Below are positions 8,331-22,400 of a stretch of 62,000 bases of DNA, in pieces (position 1 is the first letter of the stretch; every line of letters starts with the position of its first letter). Under the pieces are notes generated by a model. That model was not told the DNA's origin, did no database searches, and saw only the letters and a program-made list of their open reading frames with translations. Source of the stretch: Lingula anatina. Its lineage: Eukaryota; Brachiopoda; Lingulata; Lingulida; Lingulidae. Made by a program: the position numbers and the translations under genes. The stretch covers positions 14,764-76,763 of the forward strand of contig NW_019776179.1 of NCBI RefSeq assembly GCF_001039355.2. Reading direction: 5' to 3'.

Positions 8331-11300
8331 CTTGCGTAATTAAAGCAAAAACACAATTCGCTCCCTCGGCAATTTAATTATTCTAGGAAACGGACACCAG
8401 GTAATTCACTAAGTAGAAAACAAATCGATGTTGGTTGCACAGAGCCTATCAATTGTTTTTCATTTGTTCTACACGCGTACCACAACAGTGAAGGTGAACT
8501 AATTAGTACATGAAAGGCGGAAATTGTGCGACATCGGATCCCTCGACGAGACAGCCCAATTAGTCACTTTGTCTAAATCCATATTTTTTGAGTAAGCGAC
8601 ACGAGCGTGTGTAGTGTATACATCCGTGGCATCATCTGTGCAGTGAAATACAGTTAATCCGTAACCAGAGTCTACCATATTATGCGGTGTTCTTTTTTTC
8701 TTTTTTTTTTTTTTTTTTTTTTTGCATATTAAAGCTTTATATATAGTCTTATATATAGTCTTATACGGTGGAGAAAGATGCTGAAAAACTATAAGGAAAG
8801 TGCATTCGATTCGGAGCACGGCAAAAAGTGATCAAAAATCAGTTTCTTTGAGTATTTTGTGCAAATAATTTGACCCTTTTACCTATATGGTATATTGCAA
8901 ATGCAAGTAAATGAATAAATAAGTAAATAGATAAAAAAAATAAAGGCCTACAGATACAGTAATGTAACAGTTACTTCAAAACTGAATTCATATTAAAGAC
9001 ATGGAGAAGTCGAAGATTATTTCCCACGGAGATTTACACGAGATTACATTGCAGCTGTGGTGCAAAAAGGGCACAGTTGTACCGCTACACGGTTCATTAA
9101 ATTGTACTGGTATCTAAGTATAAAGAGTATACGGTATGGTACAGTGGGTGCAAGTTCAAGGTACTCGTTACATTTCTACAGAACTGCCGGGCTTTATCCA
9201 TTTAGTTTGCTAAAAATAATATTTCCAATTAGTCCTTAATTGGTCAACCCCTTATCATAACCTGTATTTTAAGAAGGTAACATTAACGAGAAGACGACTG
9301 GGATTATTTACCTGTAACAATCATGACTATTAATTATGTCTTAGGGCCCGCTTGTTTCCTGTCCTAACATTTCTCTAATGAAGCCATTAATTGCTGCTGT
9401 GGCCTTTATCAACTGACGACAACATGATACCTCTCCCGCCTACTCCCACCCCCATCCCCGCCAGCAGCACCCCTAGCCTATGCTGTAGTCTCTCAAACCA
9501 TTTCTAATAAACAAAAGTTCTTTAAGGAGAAGAAACAAAAAAGGAGAAACACGTGGGTAGTGAATGAAAAAGAAACAGCACAGAATCTCTTTGTTCAGAA
9601 AGTGTTTATTTATTTATTTTTTCAATTATGTTAAGGGAAGTTTTTAATATAAAAAAACTGGAAGGAAGCTATTTTGCATTTATAAGGTATTAAGTCCCCT
9701 AATAAAACACATTCAATATGGTTTACAAGTATCTGTCAGTGTGTAAGCCATCCTGTTTGACTGATTACTGTTGGTTTGTAATTGATGAGAGTCGCACTTG
9801 TGAATTGCTGTATTGACTGTGACACCGCTTTATCCACGATAAAATATTGAAAGTGAATTTTCTTCGAATGAACAGTAGCCGTATCTTTCTTCATTCATAT
9901 AAAAAAATTGCAATATACCCTATGTGCAAAAAAAAAAAAAATGTTGGAAGTAGACCAACGTTTTCGCCTGAAGTTCAAATCATTTTTTTTATCTTTTAAT
10001 TTTCCTTTGTATATTCTTTCTTTTATATTCATTGTGTGTGTGAGTGTGCGTGGGCGCGTGTGCATGTGTGCGCGCGTTTGTGTAAAACATGCCCGTGCAA
10101 GGATCAAGGTGTCCGTATCTCATATTTTTGTAAACACGACTGCAAATCTCCAATGCAAAAAACATTCTGACCATGCGCCCACATACATGTATGCTTTGTG
10201 TCCTATGGTCATTTATTTCTGTCTTTTGTGAATAACTCTTATCATGCCACAAATTTAAAAAAAAACAGTTCATAATCGTTAACAGACATTTAACAGAACA
10301 TTATTACGGTTCTTTGAAATAAAAAATAAGTGTTTCTGGGACCTTCCGTTGTCAGTTATCCTTTATTGATCAAAAATGATGGAAAATCCGAGCCTTTGTA
10401 TATATTGCTTTGTAACTGAGTATTAATTATTACGCTTCTATGGGATTCAAATATACTGTAGATCTCTCGCCTAACTTACATTAATGATGTCCTGAAACTT
10501 GTTAAAGACCATGTAATGACGTTATGCAGGAAAAGTTCATAGTAAATGTTTCATTTAAAGAGGATTTTGTATACATTTGATTTCCGTTTGCCCTTTGTCT
10601 TAATAGTATGCTTTGCTGGGATCTCATTCGCTTCATTTAAGGTCAACCGTTTATACAATATTAGATCACAACATCATATTTTATTGAAAAGACTATATTG
10701 TCAACATATTGTATCATTGACCTTGTGAACGAATGCATCACGATAGAATAGGAATTATTAGTACCATCTGATAGTGTGAATGCTTTCTCCAGTCTCATAT
10801 GAACAAACAATGAGCTCTGCCGTTGAGATGACTCTATTTGCTTCCTAATCACCGAGCTGTAATGTAGTTTAATGCTTTTCATTCTGTGTTAGCTAAATGA
10901 TAAGTCAGACACTGCGACCCTGTCTGCAGGATGAGAACGCTAGCTAATGTTTCATAAATTTGATCATTAACACTACATTACATTTTTATCAAATTGTTTT
11001 ATCCTTATGTTGACTGGTAACGAGGCAGATGTTTTTCCAAATACATGTAGTTCTCTTACCAGAGTGGATTAGATAACGTTCAACAAGTGTAATAACTACT
11101 GGTATATGGTTTCTTATCCATGCAGGAAGTGCACATGCATATAGATATGTTTCAGTAACACGTGCTCATACAAAGACTCGTAATTTTTTATCGCCTTAAT
11201 TTGCAAATATCTAAATAATAACGACAGTGAGCCTGTGAATTCATAAACCAACGAATAGCGTGGGAAATTTTTCCAGATGATCAAGTTAATGGAGGACTAT

Positions 11301-12624
11301 ACTTGCTATCGAGATAAATCTCTCGAAGCCAAATTAGAGTTGGGTTGGCTAAATCATGGATGTACAAGATTTCCTTGGCTTAATGTAGTTAAGATTTGCA
11401 TAAGGCTACAAGAGCACCCTTTTCAAGATAACAAAAAGTATGATGTTAGATGACATTGTATGTTTAATCCTGAGTTTTACTGAGGGATTTCAATAAAACG
11501 CTTTAAAGCAAAATTAAAACGGACGTCCACATATTCTCTCCCATACATAAGGAAGACAGATCTCAGCTGCTCTTGAGGAAATTACCTTCAAGATTTTCAC
11601 AAAACATCCATGGTTGCTGTCTGCCAGTCATTCGATAATCGAGCGACAAATGCCTGCGGCGGCCGTCATGAAAGAAATGAAAAAATCTATTAGGAATATG
11701 GCCTCGCATAAACGGAAGCCCTCGGTTGTCATAATAGTGCAAAAAACAAGGGGTCGTCAAACTAAGGGGATTGTGAAAAACATAATGACCTTTAACTGTC
11801 TAGAAAATGAAACGAACGTACTGAGAGGGGCATTATTCACATTGGCCTCGCTTGATTTCCTCATGAAATCCTGCTTGATGCATCATTTCTATATTTTCTG
11901 ACATTTATTTTTCCCTCGGCTTGTTCGGTACATGTAACAAGAATGCACTCTCAATTGCAAACCTTAATATGGTTTATTGTTCTGTATCTAAGCAACATTT
12001 TTCCTGGTTTATAATTAGGTGAAGTCTTGTTTTAAAATTACAGTTCTCAATTTCATGGACAGGTGGTAGGCAGCGTCAGTCTTAATCAAGTAAGTGAGGA
12101 ATATGCGGTTAACTAAACGAAAGTATGTCACTTTGACTGTGAGCACCAGGGAGGTTATAAAAAGGTGAGGTCTAGATTTTTTGTTTGATTTTCTACGTGT
12201 GTTAATGTGTCTGTTAAGTTTAAAATCTTGGGTCTAATAGTTTACTGGAACTAGTTCAGTATAGGCCTACTAGTAGCAGTTGGAATCATCGAATGTTTAC
12301 ACATTGTGTTGTTCTAATATAAATTTATATCAGTCATACCTGGGTGACACACTTTACCTCAGTTTTAAAATTCATAAATATAAAAATACGACAGTGGTAT
12401 TAGAAAAAAAAAAGGGCCAAGTTTTTTTTTTTTCTGAAAATAAAAAATGACGCCTCAGCTGAAATTCGTCACAACAATACAAACCACTTGCATCAATATG
12501 TGATAGTGTGATTGTGATAGCTGTTGACCCGGATTTTATATATGTATATTATGTTAAAAGCACAATCAGCAGTGGCCGGGCCGGTTGAGATACAATGTTT
12601 ATGAAGAAAATGTGTTATTTGTAG

Positions 12625-12676
12625 CACACCAATCACATTGGTGTATTGGGGGGGGGGGGGGGGGGGGATTGGTGTG
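12625..12676. repeat. G20 run flanked by a perfect 10-bp inverted repeat
   Basis: CACACCAATC at 12625-12634 is the exact inverted complement of GATTGGTGTG at 12667-12676. Between them lie a short spacer with a second CATTGGTG and a G run at 12648-12667. It may be a tiny fold-back relic or a structure-forming site. Confidence 0.55.
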
Positions 12677-13400
12677 ACGCGGCGAGATTTGCTAGTATAA
12701 AATATGTAAGCAACTTTCTCTAACTTCCACGCTAATGCCGTACGAATTCAGTGGCTTCATAAGTGCCGAACTCAATATTTCAAAAAAGATGCCAGTGCCT
12801 TGTGCGTATAAAGCACAGGTCAGTAACTTTCAGTTCTGGATTTTTATGTCACATATTTTCGTCTTTCTAATGTCACATGAAGTAACGCTCCACCAAGCTT
12901 TAACCACAAACACACTGGGCAAACAGGACCCGGATAGTAACCATAAAGTTATGGTCATGCATGCATGTAAGATGAGACCCGTAAGGATTGTTAGGTTTGA
13001 TAAGCGTGAAGTGGGGTCCTATTTTACGTATTGAAATACTGAGCATTTTATGCTTTTGATGAGGATGAAGATGAGAGATACTGGAACACTTATACAATAG
13101 AGTCTATTAGACATACTGTAAATAAGTAATGCAATTGCTAGTACACTCTCGTCCACTCTCTCTCTCTCTCTCGGGACGATGCACGATGATCATGACATTT
13201 TTTAGAATAGCAAAATAACCAAAGTAATGTACACACACGTGACTGGCTGTCAAAATATAAAATAAAATGATTAGAAGATGCCACGAATCAAAAATGAGAA
13301 AAATCTGGAAAAAGTGCCACAAACAACCTTAACTGCCAACAGATGCTGTTGTCCAGTCGTCGTTTGTGCTCTGTTGTGTATTTGTGCACTTGTGTTTGTT

Positions 13401-13428
13401 CGTGTGTGTGTGTGTGTGTGTGTGTGTG
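13401..13428. repeat. (GT)n microsatellite
   Basis: About 14 uninterrupted GT units. Confidence 0.95.
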
Positions 13429-13941
13429 ATGTTTTGATACTTGTTGATTTTTGTTTAAGCCTGGTCATATTTCCAACAGTTTAAAAGTAATACACACATG
13501 TAGCTTCACTGAAGCAATTAACACTCTTGAAAACGGACACTGAAGGCATATGACCTTGCATTGTGTTTTGGAGCCTTGTTTCGTTCGTTCGTTCTTCGGA
13601 TTTTTTTACTAAAAGGCTTATTTGCGCCTCTTGAATGACTCCCCTGATTCAATTAAACAGGAAATTAACGGACACGATAATCGCATCCTAACCCTTTGTT
13701 CCTTTGCCATTGGGACTGGGCGATACATCATTAGATTATAATGGATGACTCTTTGACTCTTTAAAAGGGGAATTCTCATTTTGCATGCTCAGTGAAGATC
13801 CAATTGAAGTTGCTCTTTTGAAATTAAAGACGAGTCGTGCTACACTGTACGGTAGCAATAAGTCAAACCTTAGCAAACAGAAGGCGTATACCCCCGGGTG
13901 TTTACTTATAGGTCTCTATATATACCCTATATTTCAAACTG

Positions 13942-14076
13942 CAGGCCCGTAGCTGGGTGGGGGTGGGGGTGGGGGGGGGGAGGGGGGGTTCGAAAGGACC
14001 GCCCCTTTTGCTGGGAAAAGGTCCACCACTTTTTCAGAAAAAGAACCCCCTTTTGAAATTGCTGGCTACGGGCCTG
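13942..14076. mobile_element. Short inverted-repeat transposon, family B copy 1
   Basis: A 135-bp element beginning CAGGCCCGTAGCTGGG and ending GCTGGCTACGGGCCTG, with G-rich and C-rich inner arms around GGTTCGAAAG. The flanks AACTG (13937-13941) and CACTG (14077-14081) match at four of five bases, consistent with an aged 5-bp target duplication. Other copies are at 32375-32543 and 51191-51361. There is no coding capacity. Confidence 0.8.
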
Positions 14077-16693
14077 CACTGTATACCTACGTGTGGCAAC
14101 TTATCTCTAGAAGTTATACTAAAATTAATAATCTAAACCAGCTTCCTCAATGCTTTGGGATTTTGAAGCCCTTTATATACGTACAGTAATGTGTTATTCG
14201 TATCGTATTGTAACAAGTCTTTATTACTTAAAACGTGTTATTTATTTTTAATAGATTTTCGTTCCTCCAGCCTCCCCCTTCCTTCCTATCCTTTCTTCGC
14301 AGCCAGGGTAGTAATAAAATGTGGTAAATATGAATCCTAGTCAGTGAGAAAATAACTGGATTGCACAGTTTTCCGTCCGATTCCCAGGGATTTGTGCTTT
14401 ATAAAAGTTAACGACTCTCGTGAATTATTTTAATAAAGACAAATAAAATAAACAACAGAGTGTGCTGCTCAAGCGAACAGAAGTGACTTATCATAATGGG
14501 AAGGGCAATCATTTTACTATTTTACTGATTTTATTAGAGAAGCTAGTCCGAGTATGTGGACGTAGTTACACGTGTGTGCGTGTGTGTGCACGTGCGTATG
14601 TTGCTACACGAGAGCAAATATGTGTTTAATACAGGCACAAAGTAGTACAGATAAATCCGTCCTTGGTCACGTGACATCCATCCCATATTTTACACCATTT
14701 CCTAGAAGGAATGTGATGGGTTTCAAATATGAGTTCCATCGATATCATTTCGTCCGAGCACGGCTTCAATTTCATCTCATCGACATAGCTGATAGAATTA
14801 ATGTTCATTAGTCGTCCGTATACGTGTCACGCAATCACTCTAGCAAATGTGATTTGCAATTTTCGTGGGGAATGTTATCGTATCATATATCAAAATTTTA
14901 TTTGGCCGGACTTTTGCGTTTTCATCACAATCCATGCATGAGCACAGCCAATTTTGTGAAAGTGATACAGTATTTTTTTTTTTCAAACAAAAAAATTAAC
15001 GTTCTCTGTTGTAAGTTTAAATTTTGTACTGGAACATGCATTCTGGTCGTGACCATGTAAAATTTTGGAGCAGAACGTACTTATACCGAAATATTATTTT
15101 AAGATAAAATAGGTATTCAGTGATAGTGGTGGATATAATGATAAATAAAATCCTAAGATGTTATGACAGATTTGTAAAGTGTACAATATTTGCTATCTAT
15201 TTCCTTCAAATGTTCCGAACATATATCCAGTTAAGTTGCTGTAGGCTTGTGGATACATAACGGGATCTAAGAGTATTTGCGGCTGGCTGCATTGGTATCC
15301 GTTTGGGAAATGTTGGAAGAATAAAAATAAGGATTAAGTGGATAATCTGTACTTAATAGTTCTACACATACCTGCATGCCTACCTGCGCTACTGGTAAAA
15401 AATCTGCAAGAACTAAAACTGTGTTTTTTGGGGACCAAACTACAAAAGATATCTACCATATGGTTGGAAAAGGGTATTGTTCCAGATAACCAAACACATT
15501 AGAATTTTATATGAAGATATAATTCAAATATAAGGCTCCTATGGATTTTGCAAAATGTTGCCTTTATCATGAAAGGAAGAGACTAGAGAATCTATATCTT
15601 TTTTCATTTAGACCAGACACCATAAGCAACGTAATCGGACAGTTATTTATATAATGATTTGGGGAAGCAGATGTTATTGTTGCACCATAATTGAAATTAC
15701 ATGTTCGGCGCATGAGTAGTGTACATAAAAGGATACTTAGCCGGAAAAGGATGCGTTTTCGTTGATTAGACCAGGAATTGATACTATTTACCGATCTAAT
15801 GAAGACTCCGAAGCAGTCATAAAGCAGACATATACAACGGGACGAAATTACCATGAAAAGAAATTTGCTGAACTGTGTTCCCGGATAATGGAACGCTGAA
15901 AGAGGTTATATTAAAAGTATCCTAGCTATCCGGGAATTTTTCACCAAATATAATTTTCTTTGTGAAAAAAAGCAATTTTCTTCTGCTCACGAATAATTAC
16001 TCGACCAGTTCCTGCATTTGGACTCGATTTCTAATAAGATAATTTAGCTCTTAATGACTGGCCAGACGCTTCAACGCCATGGCGTCCCGTACTTTTCAGA
16101 AGGAAATGCCGACATTAAGTACTTTTATTTGAGGCGTTTAATCTTATTTAAAACCTGAATTTGCACAAAAATAAGTATCTATGAGGGATAGGTAGCCCAG
16201 AAAATATTCCATTGGGGTGTTTTTAAACGCGCATAGCACAGGGGTATATATAATACGTTAAAAACAGGGCACCGTTTGTGTACGCAGGTGTTTATATATT
16301 GCATATTAGGCGCCACGACAGAGGGAGCACAACGTGCCTAAAATATATATTAAGTTCATAGAAATGGGTTTTTATTCGAAACGGCATGTTTGCCACATCT
16401 GCCTTTTCTGGTACTGTGGCACCAGATGCTTGGAGAGCTTAGGGCACCAAGGGACCGAAATCCTGCCCTATTTAAATGTATGGTTTGCTTTGATAACAAC
16501 CTATTCCACCCATATCGCTTGTACCCGTATTTACACTTTATATACGGTATTAACATGAGAACGAGATATGAACATCAACTTCAGTAAGCTACATAGTAAA
16601 GAAACTGAAACAATAGTACATGGAAATGTACTGTACCCAAAATTAAGCACATACAGTACTCATAGAAAACGATTGCCTATTAGAAATATGCAG

Positions 16694-16877
16694 CAGAGGC
16701 GGATTTAAGGGAACTGTCAGGGGGGTCCTGACCCCTCCCCTCAATTTCTGAAAAAAATCACACCAATGGTCCCCTCTTGAAATTAGAATTTTGACTAGCT
16801 GAATCTTAGTTCCAAACCGTACCAAATGGCACCGCCCCACCCCCCTTCAAATAGTCCTGGATCCGCTGGATCCCCTG
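16694..16877. mobile_element. Short inverted-repeat transposon, family C copy 1 (diverged)
   Basis: Begins CAGAGGCGGATTTAAGG and ends TGGATCCGCTGGATCCCCTG. These ends are diverged versions of the CAGGGGCGGATT / AATCCGCCCCTG ends of the copy at 27621-27789. The flanks TGCAG and TGCAT agree at four of five bases. It is non-coding. Confidence 0.6.
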
Positions 16878-19800
16878 TGCATTATGATGGTCCAAACGCA
16901 CAGTCCGGAATTAACCGTTTTGGCGTCTTTAGAAAGGTGGCCGTTTTGCAGGCTTACATTGTTTTTTTGTCGTTTCCTTGAACTTTGACTAAAATTTTTA
17001 TATTAGAAGTCACGTGGACGCATAATGTAAAAGATACAGTTAGTCAATATTTTATATGCTGAAAGCACGCGTGGAGTAGCAGAATGTGAAGAAACATTCG
17101 ACCTAATGATATTGGACAGCTTTTACATTATAATTATTGAAATCTGAAGCTCGGGGCTTTTTAACCCCCAAATCAAGAAGTACGCACATGTTAATTGCAT
17201 GATATATTCATAGCATGACATTTCTATTGAAAAATTCTTTGTCAGTCTATATTAGATAGCTAAAAAAATACCACATTGCATATAAATTTCCCCGCAGTGG
17301 TGAGCCACAATTTTGTCGGGATAACTGGGTCTTCCAAAAAATAAGGCTACTTCTGATACTGTTTTCATTGTACACATGCGTATCCGTTTTCAGTGTACAT
17401 ACTGTATACCCATTACCGCAACGGCAACAGAAAAAGGTTGCCATCTTCATTTTCATGGCATTTTATGACCAACGCGCATGCAAACACCACAAGTGCGAGA
17501 AAAAAAAAGGCATGACGGTCTTCAGTTCAAATCGAATATATATTTAACCATGATTTTAAAAATCAGATTTAAGAAGTTCCCTCATATTTACAGCTGATTG
17601 ATTCCAGCAAAATAGGCGTCCTTTGACTTTCTCATCAAAGCAATTGGACGCTATCCAGAGGTCAGGTCGTGCTTCTGTTACTTAGTGAAAAGGGGGCCTT
17701 GTTGGTAACCAATGATAATTCACAGGGTAAAGGTTTATATTTGGCAAGAAATATATCTAAATAAATAAGTACAACAGGTAAATGATCAAGCGTGTTGGCT
17801 TTAAATTAGTAGCTGGTTTTGTTGCAACGAATACATTTCCTTTAAAATTTTCAACAGTTACATTTTATTGATACTCGCCTCTCTTTGTGTGTCTTAAATC
17901 TTCATAGCAAAGTTCACTTTGAATAAAACATATCCTATTAATGTCGTATTTTATTTTTGCATACGACATCCTGAAACAAGTACTACACCATGACGAGACT
18001 GGCCCCCGGCGCAGCCACCATTTGTATTAATTCTTTCTCAAAATACACAAATGTATAACCACCAAAATAACAGCGATTATTCCAAGTAAATGATGCTTAC
18101 TGTATTTTATTCAAAACATAATTACAGCCACCATGAATTATTGATAGGATCCGGCCGTGAAATGGCATTACAATAGACACTGATTAGGTTTTATATGACA
18201 GGAGAACTGGAACCGTGAATAAAATGTTAAACTTCAATGAAACGGAAGTAATCCGTGTCGTGACGAAAAAGATTATTACTCCATAACGAGAGCAGTCTTT
18301 TCCAGGTTAATAATTATAGTACGTTTGTAAATAATTGTATAGCTTAATGATTATTAAACACAAAGAATTGAAAGACCTCTAATAGGCCAGGCCGTATTAG
18401 GAGCCCGCGAAGTGCCAAAAATTGGAAGGGTCATTAGAAACAACACATTAGCATTATCTTTAACTACCAACCAACCATAAAACCAAAAGAGCTCAAAGAA
18501 CAAATTTCATCAAAATGGCAAATAAAATAACGAAACAAAAACATGACAGAAATGACATTTACTTAAAATTTCTCTTTATTACCAAAGTAACATTTTTCTA
18601 AACAGCTGAGAAAATGTACATCTGTTAACCCATTTGTGAGCTTTTCATTGCCGTTTTATTTTTACTGGTGAAGAAAGTGTCTCAAAATAAGAAACCAAGA
18701 ACTAACGAAATTGGTTTGTACTGTAGATCGTAATTCCGAGAAAGTTTGTGGATACGGAATAACTTGGCAAATAAGTAAAAGGTGTTGCAATTTCCAGGAA
18801 ACCATCGCTAAATTAAGGTCCAATCTTATCGTATCGTGTGTGATTTAAATTTAGCTCAAGTTAATTGGCACATGCGTTAATTAGGCCTATATTTTCCCTT
18901 CTAGTTTTTCATAAGGGTCCGTAATAATTCATGTACAAGTAGATTCAGTACCAAGAATGAGATATTTTTCAAAAAGAAATAGCTAGACTTAGAATTAAAT
19001 CAAAAGAGAAAAAACAATGCTTCATTTAAGTCTTTTCCTTTTGAATAAAATTAGACCTATATGTTGCTGCCAATAAAATATCTGCATCATTTTAGCCCGA
19101 GAAGAGGAACATATTTAACTTAGGGGCGTATTAGGTTATGTAAGTTTTTTTAGGAAATGACTCTAAGTCTATAGATACCATAGTCATTTTAGAGGGCCAT
19201 GCGGAAGATAAAATAAAGATTCACCATGCCACTACCCTCATTGAATAAAGTTTAATAAATAGATAGATAAATATTATTTAAGATGTGTTAGTTCCAGCTC
19301 GGGTTAATTATTTTTGATGTTTAATGGACAAATACACATGTTAAATGGACAAATAGTGGAATATACACCTGTAAATATGAAATATTATTCAAAGTCCTGG
19401 TACATGTAGAACGCACACGAAATTAATAGGTACTATACGTATGAAGTTTATTGAGCGCAATGTGCAAAGTTTCTACAATGTTGGCATCACATAGTAAACA
19501 TTGTCTATTAAAATATAATTTCGACTTCTTTTGGAGGTCTATCAAGAAAATGATATAAGAAAGGAGGTTCCTGAAACTAACTTCCATTCCTGAGAATATC
19601 CTGGATGAGCTGCTCAATATGTTTCTGTCCCCTTTCAGGGACATTTTATCAAACTATGTACATGTACGTAAGATGCATGTCGACTAATATATAAAGTTAT
19701 TCGGTCAGTGACAGAAAGGGATTGGTTTCTCCCTGAAACACGGACGCACCCTTTTAAGTGCGAAAACTCCCAGTAATACAGTTAAGAACAGCAATCTCAT

Positions 19801-20368
19801 ATACTCAAGCGTGTTAATGGAAGTTTGCTATGTAAAGCAAAGATAAAGTCCAGTTAATTTTAGAAAAAAAAGACTTTGATTTGATGAATTGTTTACCATA
19901 AAAAAACAAAAGTAATTATATATAACCGTAAAATCCGCGGTGATATAAATAAATTGGCCACGCTTCATTAATTGCCTTACAAAACCCAATACAAAAGACC
20001 CAAGAAAAGGAAGAAAGCGGATACGCCTTCATGCGTACTGTGTTCAGTCTCATTTAGAAAGTACCTCGTTAGAAATTGCAGAACGAAATTCAAAACTAAG
20101 CATTAGGACTACCATGACATGCACGTGTATTTTAAACTACGTCTCAGCGCCTATAAAATGTGCCATCGATGCTATAGCTCAGACCACACATCCGGTAAAA
20201 TGTTTTTCAATTACCTCAATGACGGGGTATTGTTGTATCTTGGTTATTAACTTCATCATGATCAGCTTTGTTGTTCATACTTCAAGTGGTCGATACATAA
20301 TCAGAACAGTTTGCCTACCAGTAAGCCTGGCGCACTCATTCAACCATCAGCTGAGCAATGGGCGGTCA

Positions 20369-20370
<2 letters not shown>

Positions 20371-20409
<39 letters not shown>

Positions 20410-20433
20410 TAAAAAATAAAATAAAAATAAATT

Positions 20434-20470
<37 letters not shown>
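20371..20470. repeat. (CA)n microsatellite followed by A-rich AAAT/AAATA low-complexity DNA
   Basis: About 18 CA units at 20371-20407, then roughly 60 bp of AAAT- and AAAATA-type repeats ending in five AAAT units. Confidence 0.95.
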
Positions 20471-22400
20471 TCCAAGACATGAGTTTCACTGGCATACCCA
20501 TAGGCTATGTCGGATCGTCAGGAGGTGTTTATTCAAATGATATTCTAACCGGATATATACCCGTTTATCTGTAACGTTTGTATAATTTGCAACAGGATAC
20601 TGTTTAAACCTGCGCTCTATACGCAACATGTGCTTTGACTTACTGTACATTTTTTTATTCGTGAAAAATACTGTACGCCTTAATTCAGTGCGCTAGTTAT
20701 ACAGGAGAAGGAACAACTGTATGTATTTTAATAAGTTGAGTCTTCAAACTTATGAAACTATTTCTTTTGAGTATAATATCGAACAATTGTGACAGATAGC
20801 AACGTTATTAAATAGAAGACTAGAACAACTAAGTACAGTAGGCTAAGTGTTTTAAAGTCCCGATATGCTGATTGTTTCTCAAAGCAGTAAAACACATGAC
20901 ACTACCTTTGACTAGTAAAGACAAAATTTAACATATTTGAATGATTCTGCAGCATTTATCCATTACTTAAATTTACATGCCTTTTGTTGACATTCCCACA
21001 TGTGAATTCTATTTGTATACAATTCAATATTTATGGTATAGTATGTGTCTTAATCATTCTGACTAATATGGGCTTATTTTTTCTTTATTTATTTATTTCT
21101 TCCTTTCTTTCTTGCCATTTGATTGAGATTTAAGTTGTAGTGTGGATGGTTATGCTGGTTCAAAAGCAGTAGTTGCTGTCACTTTCTTAAAATGGGAAAC
21201 GCCACGAGCGGAACTGATTTCCTTTATCTTTGTATTCCCATTAGATCTCACGCAGTTCTTAATAGGCCGAGTTTAGCAATATTGCAACCTCCTGACTGTG
21301 CTGTAATTCAGTTAGTTGGACATGCTGTCACGGGAAATACGTCGATCTGATTACGATATCGTCACCAGGGACTTGCCAGTCCCCTGGTTACTTCATGCCA
21401 TTTAAAGCAATGCAGAGAGCCGCACCGGGCTTGTTGGGACGGTGGATTTTGATTGGTCTAATTATCAGGCGGCCTCTGTCTTTTGATTCAAGGTGAGATA
21501 GTCGATGGCACCAATAGGGAATAAACGTTTGTCATCCCTCATAAGATTGAGGGACAGAACCAAATGACGGTGTCTGTATATTCCACCAAGACCACATCAC
21601 CCGCTGTTTCACCATTGCAGGAGAAAAGCTGAGGGGAAGGTTTCAGACAGACAGTTTGCTGTCATTATATACTAGGAAATTATTTTGCAATTGCTCTCGT
21701 GACAACCAACGTCCTTACCACCGTGTTGGGTTGTTAATTAATATCATTGAATCGGATAGTTTCTTACGCATGGAAGGCAGAAACACATTAGCCGAAGGGG
21801 TAATTTGAGCGTCACGTCAACGATTCGCTGTGTACAGTTACACTGATGGATTATTATGCAGATACCAGTAGTTATTGTATATATTGTACATTGTATATAG
21901 TTCACCCGTTTAAAAAGCGAGGGCGTGACTGTGGTTTTTATTGTTGATACCAGGAGCCCATGCGTTTGTTCCTTGTTCAATCATACCGGTAGTCGTTGCA
22001 CTAGAATGGGATTGCTGTACCAGTAGTTTGCCCAACCCAGACTTGCGGTGGCTGTTCAGAAACTACCTGGAACAGCTGAATCGAAGCCTCGGTCATCACC
22101 ATAGCTAGAAGTCACCACCTCGAATAGGTCACGGCTTGGAAAACAGACTATACCCGCTTTTATGTCACAATTCAGCGTTGCGAAACGTAGAGCTAGCGGT
22201 ATAACGATTAAGTGCATGAGTGAACCGGATATTCCATATGTAACCGATATATGACCACTCCGGGCAAACAAAGCTTTGAAATCCCCGGAGAGCTACTGAA
22301 CCGTGTTGGCTGCTGCTGGAGTTAAAGACTACATTTACTGGGAAAGGATATATGTTTTGCATCCAGAAACGCATCACTGAGACTTTTGAAGTGACATCCG

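Larger units (their letters stand above)
8331..22400. other. Intergenic region between divergent genes
   Basis: About 14 kb with no gene I can support. It contains T and A runs (8697-8723, 9930-9941), a GT-rich patch (10036-10085), a G run with flanking inverted repeat (12625-12676), a (GT)n tract (13401-13428), transposon copies at 13942-14076 and 16694-16877, and a (CA)n tract (20371-20407). Some stretches (for example 11600-11730, 18060-18430, 21340-21500) have a complex, non-repetitive texture with TAATTA- and ATCAAAG-like words and could be regulatory. That is an impression, not a measurement. Confidence 0.6.
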
